20,822 bases of DNA. It comes from JASJCP01 sp051155735 (GTDB lineage Bacteria; Cyanobacteriota; Cyanobacteriia; Cyanobacteriales; Xenococcaceae). A program made the translations under genes and the position numbers. Below are positions 15,261-20,822 of this stretch, in pieces. The stretch covers positions 1 through 20,822 of the forward strand of contig DAXETX010000225.1 in the NCBI GenBank assembly GCA_051155735.1, read 5' to 3'. The notes below the pieces were generated by a model. That model was not told where the DNA came from. It saw only the letters and a program-made list of their open reading frames with translations, and searched no databases. Each line of letters opens with the position of its first letter. Positions within the stretch are counted from its first letter, which is position 1.

Positions 15261-15274
15261 AACGAACGTTAGGT
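15261..15274. promoter_or_regulatory. operator copy 3 (14-bp palindrome)
   Basis: AACGAACGTTAGGT differs at two positions from the shared dyad. It lies just downstream of the predicted plus-strand start site and 15 bp before the ATG. Its centre is 34 bp from copy 2, so the three sites face roughly the same side of the helix. Confidence 0.7.
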
Positions 15275-15288
15275 AAAATTTTATAAAA

Positions 15289-15918
15289 ATGAACATTACA
15301 AACTATTTAATTTTTGAACAACTAACCGCAGAAATAAGAAATCGAGCAACTTATCAAGACGTTGCAGCCAAACAAATCATTTTTCAACAAGGTGAAACCG
15401 CAGATTCAATTTATTTTCTGATCGATGGTCAGATTAGACTGGCGAGCTTTACAGAAGAAAGGATTATCAATCATTACTTTGTGTCGGCGGGAGAGAGTTT
15501 CGCAGAAATAGCCTTATTTTCCGATACCTATTTTTGTACGGCGATCGCCGATCTGCCTTCCCGTTTAGCGAAAATCGACAAAAACATTTTCCGTCAAGCG
15601 ATCGCCAATACGCCCGATTTAGCTCATCTTTACATGAATCAATTAACCGCTCGTTTTCAAACCGTCAAAACTTTATTGGAGTTAAGAAGCATTCGCTCGG
15701 CAAGAGATAGAATTCTGCAATACCTAATCCGTCAGGTTGAACCCAATAATCGGACGGTTATGCTAAAGCGTTCTCTCAAAAATTTGGCAATCGAGTTGGG
15801 TCTTTCAGCAGAAGCTCTTTCGAGAAACCTGGCTCGTTTGCAAACAGAAGGAGTAATTAGTCGCAAGCAAAGAAGTATTACTCTCAATGAAGATTGGTTA
15901 AGCATCAATAACAACTAA
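15289..15918 (+). CDS. Crp/Fnr-family transcription regulator
   Basis: The protein has 209 residues. The cyclic-nucleotide-binding-like beta-barrel spans about 8-118, with QGETADSIYFLIDGQIR (34-50) and the cassette GESFAEIALF (68-77). The Arg that holds the cyclic phosphate in CRP is not present after this cassette (SDTYFCTAIA), so cAMP is an unlikely ligand. There is no Cys cluster of the FNR [4Fe-4S] type. The long connecting helix is at about 118-145. The winged helix-turn-helix is at 160-200, with the recognition helix in LSAEALSRNLARLQTEG (172-188). It is the first gene after the operator-bearing promoter and is followed by the PPOX gene after 81 bp. It is likely a second-tier regulator for this or other loci. 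Shine-Dalgarno is weak. Confidence 0.9.
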   Translation: MNITNYLIFEQLTAEIRNRATYQDVAAKQIIFQQGETADSIYFLIDGQIRLASFTEERIINHYFVSAGESFAEIALFSDTYFCTAIADLPSRLAKIDKNIFRQAIANTPDLAHLYMNQLTARFQTVKTLLELRSIRSARDRILQYLIRQVEPNNRTVMLKRSLKNLAIELGLSAEALSRNLARLQTEGVISRKQRSITLNEDWLSINNN

Positions 15919-15999
15919 TAAGAAATTAATTGCAATCATTACTTGTCATTTTCTCAATTTGTAAGCTCATAACCATATTCTCATTAAGGAGAAAATATC

Positions 16000-16962
16000 A
16001 TGACAGATCCTGGCTGGTCGCTGCCTGAATCACCTTTCCATGCAGGAGAATTAGCAATTCAAGCAAGATTGGGAATTCAAGAGCGCATAGATCGCATGGG
16101 TAGGCGGTTTATTCGGGAATATATAACCGAACAACTACAACAGTTTTTTGTTCAGTTATCCTACGTCATCATCGGCACAGTTGATCGAACGGGCAATCCT
16201 TGGGCTTCAATTCTGGTAGGCAAACCAGGCTTTATGACTACACCCAATGATCGCACCTTAAAAGTCAACGCCAAACCCCTGACGGGCGATCCTTTATTTC
16301 ATAATCTTGTAGAAGGAAGCGATCTTGGTTTACTGGGAATCGAACTGGAAAATCGTCGGCGCAATCGAATTAACGGGATAGTTTCTGCGATCAATAGCGA
16401 TGGTTTTGAAGTTAGCGTTACCCAAAGCTTTGGCAATTGTCCCCAATACATTCAAGCTCGTTCGTTTGAATATGTCGAAACTCCAAAAGATCGATCTCAA
16501 ATTGCTGAAATAAGTTCGTTTGGAGAAATAGAAAGTAATTTAATTGCCAATGCAGATACCTTTTTTATCGCTACCGCCTATCAAAATGAGTCGGTAGGGG
16601 TTACTAAGGGTGCAGATGTTTCTCATCGGGGAGGAAAACCTGGTTTTGTCCGTGTTGATGACGGTTGCACTTTGACAATCCCCGATTTTCACGGCAATTG
16701 TTATTTCAATACCCTGGGAAATATCGAGTTAAATCCCCATACTGGTTTGCTGTTTGTCGATTTTTTTGGTGGAGATTTGTTATATCTGACGGGAAAGGCA
16801 GAAATAATTTGGTCGGGAGCAGAAATTAGTACTTTTGCAGGAGCAGAACAACTTATTCGCTTTTATTTAGAGCGAGGATATTTGGTACGAGATAGTTTGC
16901 CTCTACGTTGGACACCTCCAGAATTTTCACCCCACCTCAAAAAAACTGGTTCTTGGCAGTAA
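16000..16962 (+). CDS. Pyridoxamine-phosphate-oxidase-like double split-barrel flavoprotein
   Basis: The protein has 320 residues and no membrane segment. Two copies of the FMN-binding split-barrel fold can be traced. The first runs from about 50 to 165 (FVQLSYVIIGTVDRTGNPWASILVG-type strand pair, then a polar turn). The second runs from about 185 to 300 (DTFFIATAY, then VSHRGGKPGFV with HRGG, then FFNTLGNI-like and FVDFFGGDLLYLTGKAEI). Members bind flavin or heme-like cofactors and reduce or sequester reactive compounds. The N-terminal FHAGELAIQARLG segment is typical of the long form in detox operons. AAGGAG lies 8 nt before the ATG, which fixes the start. It is second in the TetR-linked operon, and the GST-like gene follows 32 bp later. 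Confidence 0.85.
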   Translation: MTDPGWSLPESPFHAGELAIQARLGIQERIDRMGRRFIREYITEQLQQFFVQLSYVIIGTVDRTGNPWASILVGKPGFMTTPNDRTLKVNAKPLTGDPLFHNLVEGSDLGLLGIELENRRRNRINGIVSAINSDGFEVSVTQSFGNCPQYIQARSFEYVETPKDRSQIAEISSFGEIESNLIANADTFFIATAYQNESVGVTKGADVSHRGGKPGFVRVDDGCTLTIPDFHGNCYFNTLGNIELNPHTGLLFVDFFGGDLLYLTGKAEIIWSGAEISTFAGAEQLIRFYLERGYLVRDSLPLRWTPPEFSPHLKKTGSWQ

Positions 16963-16994
16963 AAAAACTTGCTACTTTAGTTTGGAAATAAAAA

Positions 16995-17429
16995 ATGGAA
17001 CAAGCGATCGACCTTTACACTTGGACAACTCCCAATGGATACAAAATTCCCATTCTTTTGGAAGAATTAGGCTGGACTTACAATGTGATTCCCGTAAATA
17101 TTGGCAAGGGCGAACAGTTTGCCCCAGAATTTCTCAAAATTAGTCCCAATAACAAGATTCCTGCGATCGTTGATCGCAATACGGCAGACGGTCAAACCTA
17201 TACCGATGAGGCTTTGAGGCTGTATGGAGTGATGGAAAAACAACTAGAGAATAATTCTTTTCTTGCAGGAGATTATTCGATTGCAGATATGGCAATTTTC
17301 CCTTGGCTAGCAGCCTACTCCCAAAGCTTAGATAACTTAGAACAATTTCCCCACGTGCAACGCTGGCTAGAACAAATTGGCGATCGCAAAGCGGTCAAAA
17401 GAGGAATGAGTATTCTTCAAGACAAATAA
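16995..17429 (+). CDS. Glutathione S-transferase-like protein with internal in-frame deletion
   Basis: The protein has 144 residues against about 210-220 for YfcG/Nu-type GSTs. Residues 1-65 match the thioredoxin-like start: IDLYTWTTPNGYKI (5-18), EELGW, then the cis-Pro region SPNNKIPAIVD (50-60). Then ADG is joined directly to QTYTDEALRLYGVMEKQL, which belongs near the middle of the helical domain in full-length relatives. About 70 residues are missing, including the glutathione-binding ES-GAI motif and helices 3 and 4. The rest, with FLAGDYSIADMAIFPW (89-104) and the last helices, is intact. The reading frame is kept. The loss should abolish the normal glutathione site unless the protein has taken another role. 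It is the third gene of the operon. Confidence 0.85.
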   Translation: MEQAIDLYTWTTPNGYKIPILLEELGWTYNVIPVNIGKGEQFAPEFLKISPNNKIPAIVDRNTADGQTYTDEALRLYGVMEKQLENNSFLAGDYSIADMAIFPWLAAYSQSLDNLEQFPHVQRWLEQIGDRKAVKRGMSILQDK

Positions 17430-17470
17430 AAATACAAGCATTGATTACTACAACTGGAGAAAATTAAATC

Positions 17471-17863
17471 ATGGCTATCACTAAAGGTTCTCATCATCTC
17501 GGACTAACAGTTCCTGATATTACAGCAACGCGCAATTTCTTTGTTGATGTTTTAGATTTTAAGCAGGTTGGGGAAGTTCCAGATTATCCAGCGATATTTG
17601 TTTCGGATGGATCGATTATGCTCACCCTCTGGCAAGCAATAGACCCAGATAATGCCACAACCTTTGATCGCAAAAATAATATTGGTCTGCATCACTTTGC
17701 CCTCAAAGTCGATAATCTGACAACTTTACAATCTATTCACCAGACTTTATTAAATACTGCTGGAGTAGAAATTGAGTTTGCACCCGAACCGTTAAAAGGT
17801 CTACCCGCACATCATATGATGTTTTATATTCCTGGCGGTATCCGCATGGAATTGATTGCCTGA
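17471..17863 (+). CDS. VOC-superfamily (glyoxalase/dioxygenase-like) protein
   Basis: The protein has 130 residues of the vicinal-oxygen-chelate fold. Two beta-alpha-beta-beta-beta units are seen: 7-60 opening HHLGLTVPDI and 72-130 opening LHHFALKVD. Likely metal ligands are H9 (or H8), H74 or H75 and E127 (RMELIA), which match the glyoxalase I/extradiol pattern. The protein is cytosolic. Members of this type in GST-linked operons often act on glutathione conjugates or reactive aldehydes, or sequester drugs; the substrate is not visible. GGAGA lies 10 nt before the ATG. It is the last gene of the TetR-linked operon, 41 bp after the GST-like gene. A strong hairpin follows 73 bp after the stop. 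Confidence 0.88.
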   Translation: MAITKGSHHLGLTVPDITATRNFFVDVLDFKQVGEVPDYPAIFVSDGSIMLTLWQAIDPDNATTFDRKNNIGLHHFALKVDNLTTLQSIHQTLLNTAGVEIEFAPEPLKGLPAHHMMFYIPGGIRMELIA

Positions 17864-17936
17864 GAATCTTATTCATCTGTAGTATCAGAGGTTGTTCTGT
17901 GTGTTTTTTGAGAGTTGTCAGGTTGATTTTTGGCTG

Positions 17937-17981
17937 GGTCAGAGATTACTCCGTCGTAAGACGGCGGAGTAATCTCTGACC
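17937..17981. repeat. 21-bp-arm perfect hairpin (one G-U) with 3-nt loop
   Basis: The arms at 17937-17957 and 17961-17981 differ by one base that still pairs as G-U in RNA, around the loop AAG. It opens GGTCAGAG and closes CTCTGACC. No T-run follows, so it is not a textbook terminator, but the RNA stem would be extremely stable. It could be a terminal or internal palindrome of a mobile element, or an mRNA 3'-end protector for the operon. Confidence 0.85.
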
Positions 17982-17999
17982 GTTGGTCATGTTGCTCGA

Positions 18000-18116
18000 T
18001 TAACTAACTCTTTTTGCTTGAAACGTAGAGCGATCGCCCATATGAAAACCAATTAATCCTTCTACTTCATCATCCCCATTCAATTCTAGCCAACCACTTC
18101 CGCTTGCTTCATCCAT
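18000..18116 (-). pseudogene. C-terminal fragment of a lost protein gene
   Basis: The frame from ATG 18116 to TAA 18000 encodes 38 residues (opening MDEASGSGWLELNGD, ending FHMGDRSTFQAKRVS). It reads like the end of a longer soluble protein: a GSGW turn, an acidic loop, a strand ending FHMGD. I associate this tail with cyanobacterial hypothetical proteins, without a family name. Upstream on its strand, in-frame TGA comes four codons earlier and no ribosome-binding site is present. I read it as a remnant left after the 5' part was removed. Confidence 0.5.
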
Positions 18117-18210
18117 GTGAATTATTCATATTAATTGACGTTCAATAAATTAGAGTATTTTTAAGATTATAACTCGATGTAGCGATCGCCTGTTGTTTTC
18201 GCTGATTTAG

Positions 18211-18360
18211 GCTTGTGGGTTGAGAGTCAGCGAAATATGTGCGGTAACTTGGAACGATTTGATCCCCCGCGATGAGGGCGGTCAGGCTCTAATTTACGGT
18301 AAAAGGCAACAGAGTCGCATCGTGTTGATTCCGACTGGTTTATGGCAGGGGTTGAACCAA
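18211..18360 (+). pseudogene. Tyrosine recombinase (integrase) core fragment
   Basis: About 50 codons in frame, after a TAG at 18208-18210, encode GLRVSEICAVTWNDL followed by a basic strand pair and GLWQ. This is the box-I region of phage-integrase/XerC-type recombinases, and the first catalytic Arg is in GLR. The frame is open beyond here but the following residues are the reverse of a neighbouring gene, so the integrase homology ends near 18360. The N-terminal core-binding domain and the later HxxR and Tyr boxes are absent, so it cannot be active. Confidence 0.7.
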
Positions 18361-18392
18361 TTCCCCGTAGCGATCAGACTGATTATGACATC

Positions 18393-18929
18393 TCAGATAG
18401 AGGTCTCAGAGAAGAGCAACCCGATCGGTTCGTCTAGCCCTCTGCTACCAGAAGTGACAAATTCATCTACAAAATTCCCTGTCTCTCCGTCAAAGCGACG
18501 AATGCCATTTCCGTCTAGACCAGCAATAAAAAGGTCATCGTCTGGACCAAAAGCTATAGTTTCAGGACTAATCAGCCCACCACCATTAGGAGGAATGAAA
18601 GTATCAACAAACTCTCCCGTTACCTCATCAAAGCGTAGGACACTGCTGTTCTCATAGTCTGAGACATATAGGTATTCGTCGTTCGGTCCGTAGGTCAAGC
18701 TGGAAGGTGCTTTCAGCCCTCCACTGCCTTCTTCAATAAAAACACCTAAACCATCTCCTGTTTCGTCATCGTAGGCGAGAATCTCATCGGTTTCACGACT
18801 AGCAACTAGCAAAGCTTCTTCGGCTTCAAAGGGAAACCGAACGATATGTCTGGTCAGATTAAACTTTGATTCAATGCACTCATGATAATCTTGGAAGGCA
18901 TATTCTTTAATCAAATTGGGAATAAACAT
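18393..18929 (-). CDS. NHL/SMP-30-like beta-propeller protein, 3'-truncated
   Basis: The protein has 178 residues and starts without a visible ribosome-binding site. Three similar units of about 45 residues follow each other. Each has the pattern I/V-L-R/A-Y/F-D-x-x-TG (LAYDDETG about 51, LRFDEVTG about 98, RRFDGETG about 143), then a Gly-rich turn and then P-x-x-L/I-x-F/Y-G-P/S (one propeller blade). The last unit stops as LDEPIGLLFS plus four residues not typical of the repeat, then TGA. Further blades of a complete 5-6-blade propeller are missing. The break faces the integrase fragment 30-40 bp away, so the 3' end was probably lost in a recombination event. Whether the product still folds is unknown. 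Confidence 0.75.
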   Translation of the reverse strand: MFIPNLIKEYAFQDYHECIESKFNLTRHIVRFPFEAEEALLVASRETDEILAYDDETGDGLGVFIEEGSGGLKAPSSLTYGPNDEYLYVSDYENSSVLRFDEVTGEFVDTFIPPNGGGLISPETIAFGPDDDLFIAGLDGNGIRRFDGETGNFVDEFVTSGSRGLDEPIGLLFSETSI

Positions 18930-18969
18930 TTTTTTTAAGCCAAAATAATAAAGATTAGTTTAGTAGTTA

Positions 18970-19029
18970 GAACTTACATGCTTTTGAAGAAGATTGGGCG
19001 TGCCAAATTTCCAGACTGCATGTAAGTTC
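18970..19029. repeat. 12-bp perfect inverted repeat with 36-bp spacer
   Basis: GAACTTACATGC (18970-18981) and GCATGTAAGTTC (19018-19029) are exact complements. The spacer contains a small inner pairing, TTGG/CCAA. It lies between two minus-strand genes, 6 bp past the stop of the second VOC gene, and could be its termination structure, a recombinase site or a small remnant of an element end. Confidence 0.7.
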
Positions 19030-19035
19030 GTCGTC

Positions 19036-19482
19036 TTAAAAAGTTCCTTCAAGAAGTTCTATGACAGTTCCGTCTGGATCTGGAAAACAGGCAATGGTAA
19101 CGTCTGTTCCAGGAAGTTTTTGAGGTTCAGAGAAGAAATTCACCCCTTTGGCTTTGAGATCTTCGTACACCTGACTGATGTTATTAGTATGCAGGCAAAG
19201 TCGCGCAACTCCAGTATGATTTAAGTATGAATAAGGCTGTCCTTCTGTCTTAGGCTCTTGAAACTCGACCAGATCGATTCGAGGTGCATGGGAATCATCT
19301 CCTAAAGCTAAATGGACTCCTCGAAGTTTTGCTTGTGACAGATTAAATGCCTTCGCCATCTCTTTACTACTCATCCCATCTTTAAAGTCTAGTAGAACCT
19401 TAAAGCCAAGCATTTCATAGAATGCCAACGAGCGATCTAGATCGGTGCAATTGACGTTACAGTGAAAGATTCTATCAATCAT
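19036..19482 (-). CDS. VOC-superfamily protein (lactoylglutathione lyase/dioxygenase-like)
   Basis: The protein has 148 residues. The two VOC units open with RIFHCNVNCTDLDRSLAFYEMLGFK (4-28 in two runs) and with LCLHTNNISQVYEDLKAKGV (95-114). Probable metal ligands are H7, E73 or a nearby acid, H98 and E142 (IELLEG). PDPDGTVIEL (134-143) is the usual closing motif. AGGAG lies 6 nt before ATG 19482, so the start is secure. It shares little beyond the fold with the VOC protein at 17471-17863, so it is not a recent duplicate. It lies 195 bp downstream of the GlcG-like gene on the same strand and may be a separate transcript. The substrate is unknown. Confidence 0.9.
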   Translation of the reverse strand: MIDRIFHCNVNCTDLDRSLAFYEMLGFKVLLDFKDGMSSKEMAKAFNLSQAKLRGVHLALGDDSHAPRIDLVEFQEPKTEGQPYSYLNHTGVARLCLHTNNISQVYEDLKAKGVNFFSEPQKLPGTDVTIACFPDPDGTVIELLEGTF

Positions 19483-19677
19483 GGTTAACTCCTGTAGTAA
19501 TATTGATTTGTGCTAGTCAAACATAGTTGGTTATGCTTTTACTAAAAAAATCTTGACTAGATGTTTGGCAAGAAACTAAACTTGAAATTCATTACTGCGT
19601 AGCCCCTCACTGTGTAATGTATTTTGAGGCTCTTTGTCTTTAATAGAAAGTATTTAAATTGGCCCAAAAAGAAAAGT

Positions 19678-20082
19678 TTAGAAAGCTGCTGCTCCTGCTT
19701 CTGCTACTAATTGGTCTTGTTCGGCAGTACCACCACTAACTCCAATAGCACCGATGGTTCTACCATTTCGCTTGAGAGGAATGCCACCAGCAAAAACAAT
19801 GATCCATCCATCGTTAGTACTATTAATGCCGTAAAATTCTCCCCCTGGTTGGCTCGCTTTTGCTAGATCTTTCGTCGGCATATCAAAAGCGCGAGCAGTA
19901 TAAGCCTTCTTCAGTGAGATATCAATACTGCCTATCCATGCATCGTCCATCCGCACATGAGCTACTCCTCTACCTCCATTGTCTGCTACCGCTATATTCA
20001 TCGGTCGTCCAATTTCAATTGCTTTTTTTTCAGCAGCAGCAATTACTCTACGCGCATCATTGAGTTTGACTTCATCACTCAT
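19678..20082 (-). CDS. GlcG/HbpS-family protein
   Basis: The protein has 134 residues and no signal peptide. The sequence follows the family closely: an N-terminal helix with ARRVIAAAEKKAIEIG, then NIAVADNGG (29-37), HVRMDDAW, a helix with KKAYTARAF (58-66) and the Gly-rich end (GGIPL, then IGAIGVSGGT). Secreted members (HbpS) bind heme, and cytosolic ones accompany glycolate or other carbon oxidation genes. Without a signal peptide this one is probably cytosolic. AGGAG lies 6 nt before the ATG. It begins 23 bp after the SDR stop on the same strand, so the two are an operon. The pairing suggests processing of a hydroxy-acid or similar small metabolite, which is an inference. Confidence 0.88.
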   Translation of the reverse strand: MSDEVKLNDARRVIAAAEKKAIEIGRPMNIAVADNGGRGVAHVRMDDAWIGSIDISLKKAYTARAFDMPTKDLAKASQPGGEFYGINSTNDGWIIVFAGGIPLKRNGRTIGAIGVSGGTAEQDQLVAEAGAAAF

Positions 20083-20105
20083 TTCGCTCTCCTCATGTAG
20101 TTGTT

Positions 20106-20822
20106 TTACCAGGTTTCCAATAAAGCTGTCAGACCGCCATCAACAAAAAGCTCAATGCCAGTAATAAAAGCAGCTTCATCGCTGGCTAAAAAAGCAGCAG
20201 CATTGCCAATATCTTCTGGAGTAGCCATGCGTTTCATCACCTGACGTTGCTCGATTAAACGTCGCTGTGCCAACGGGTCTTTATAGTTGCTCAAGAGCTT
20301 TTCAATTAAAGGTGTATCGACCCAGCCAGGTGAAATAGCATTAACTCGAATGGTTGGGGCGTAGTCAATTGCCATACTGCGAGTCAAAGCAGTAGTTCCT
20401 CCTTTAGCAGCTGCATAAGGTCCAGTACCGTTAGCTGTCGCATGAGAGTGTACTGATGAAATATTGACAATCGCGCCTTTGCCTAGAGTCTGCATCTGAG
20501 GAATGACATACTTAGAGCAGAGAAATACACCTTTGAGATCAACATTCAAACAGCGATCCCAATCTTCGCTGGTTGCATCCACCACTGGTTTATAGACTCC
20601 AACACCAGCGTTGTTAACTAAAATATCAATCTGACCGTAAGTATCGAGAGTTTTCTGCACCATTGCTTTTACTTGCTCTTCGTTCGAGACATCGCAGGGA
20701 ACAAAAGTAGCATCGCCTCCTTGGTAGCAAAGTTTTTCAGCAGTTTCCTCCCCCGCTTTACTACTGCGAGCAACAACAGCAACTTTAGCTCCTTGTTGAG
20801 AGAAAACCGTAGCAATTCCCCA
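20106..20822 (-). CDS. Short-chain dehydrogenase/reductase, N-terminus outside window
   Basis: There are 238 codons to the right edge of the window, where the gene continues; the glycine-rich cofactor loop is cut off, leaving GIATVFSQQGAKVAVVA. Visible motifs, numbered from the edge, are CDVS (43-46), NNAG (70-73), S123, Y136 and K140 (the catalytic triad, YAAAKG), and SPGWVDTPL. The C-terminus EDIGNAAAFLASDEAAFITG with VDGG is the classical SDR tail. An internal ATG at 20663 is not the start, because conserved sequence continues upstream of it. It heads the unit with the GlcG-like gene. The substrate is unknown. Confidence 0.92.
   Translation of the reverse strand, partial: WGIATVFSQQGAKVAVVARSSKAGEETAEKLCYQGGDATFVPCDVSNEEQVKAMVQKTLDTYGQIDILVNNAGVGVYKPVVDATSEDWDRCLNVDLKGVFLCSKYVIPQMQTLGKGAIVNISSVHSHATANGTGPYAAAKGGTTALTRSMAIDYAPTIRVNAISPGWVDTPLIEKLLSNYKDPLAQRRLIEQRQVMKRMATPEDIGNAAAFLASDEAAFITGIELFVDGGLTALLETW

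Noticed and set aside
12560..15541. HIP1-free stretch as proof of horizontal transfer
   Set aside because: Other stretches of similar length without GCGATCGC (about 4.07-7.44 kb, and from 18.2 kb to the end) contain ordinary genes, so absence alone proves nothing.
18220..18657. 145-codon plus-strand frame read as one gene
   Set aside because: Only the first 50 codons resemble a recombinase; the rest is the antisense of the propeller gene and has no coding character of its own.

Overview
The window is chromosomal DNA from a cyanobacterium with low to moderate GC. Three things point to this. The HIP1 palindrome GCGATCGC occurs about twenty times in 20.8 kb, where chance would give less than one. 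There is a gene for a high-light-inducible chlorophyll-binding protein of 49 residues and one for a CrtW-type carotenoid ketolase. The spacers carry the 7-bp tandem repeats (STRR-like) known from cyanobacteria. I cannot name the genus.

Layout. 1-131 is the 3' end of a nitroreductase/SagB-like gene. 182-3901 (minus) holds a P2A-like, Ca2+-type P-type ATPase, preceded by a membrane-associated DUF5132-like protein. 4265-4888 (minus) is a ribosome-hibernation factor fused to a cold-shock domain. It is followed by a 600-bp non-coding region with a nested palindromic element. 5502-6960 (plus) holds a stress-type short-chain dehydrogenase and a DoxX-like membrane protein. 6964-8624 (minus) is a two-gene unit of a type I GAPDH and a possible CYTH-like protein. 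8713-10743 (minus) holds a glycine-rich membrane protein and a GCS2-family carboxylate-amine ligase. Then come a DUF3616 protein (plus) and an alpha/beta-hydrolase-fold protein (minus) that seems to have lost its catalytic triad.

13241-14486 is a small photoprotection block (hli, crtW). 14592-17863 is the most system-like part of the window. A TetR regulator is divergent from a four-gene run: a Crp/Fnr-type regulator, a double split-barrel PPOX-like protein, a glutathione-transferase-like protein and a VOC/glyoxalase-like protein. Between the two directions lie three copies of one 14-bp palindrome, and two of them sit in the -35/-10 spacers of opposed promoters. The likely role is inducible detoxification of an electrophilic or redox-active compound, sensed by the TetR protein. 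The GST gene appears to have lost about 70 internal codons in frame.

17864-19035 looks like a recombination scar. It holds a very strong 21-bp-arm hairpin, the tail of a lost gene, the core of a tyrosine recombinase, a beta-propeller gene cut at its 3' end, and a 12-bp inverted repeat. The last segment (minus) is a second stress or metabolic cluster: an SDR running off the window end, a GlcG/HbpS-like protein and a second VOC protein.

Heptamer tandem repeats lie just 3' of four minus-strand genes. In two of these the repeat itself supplies the stop codon. Family names come from reading the sequences and were not checked against a database.
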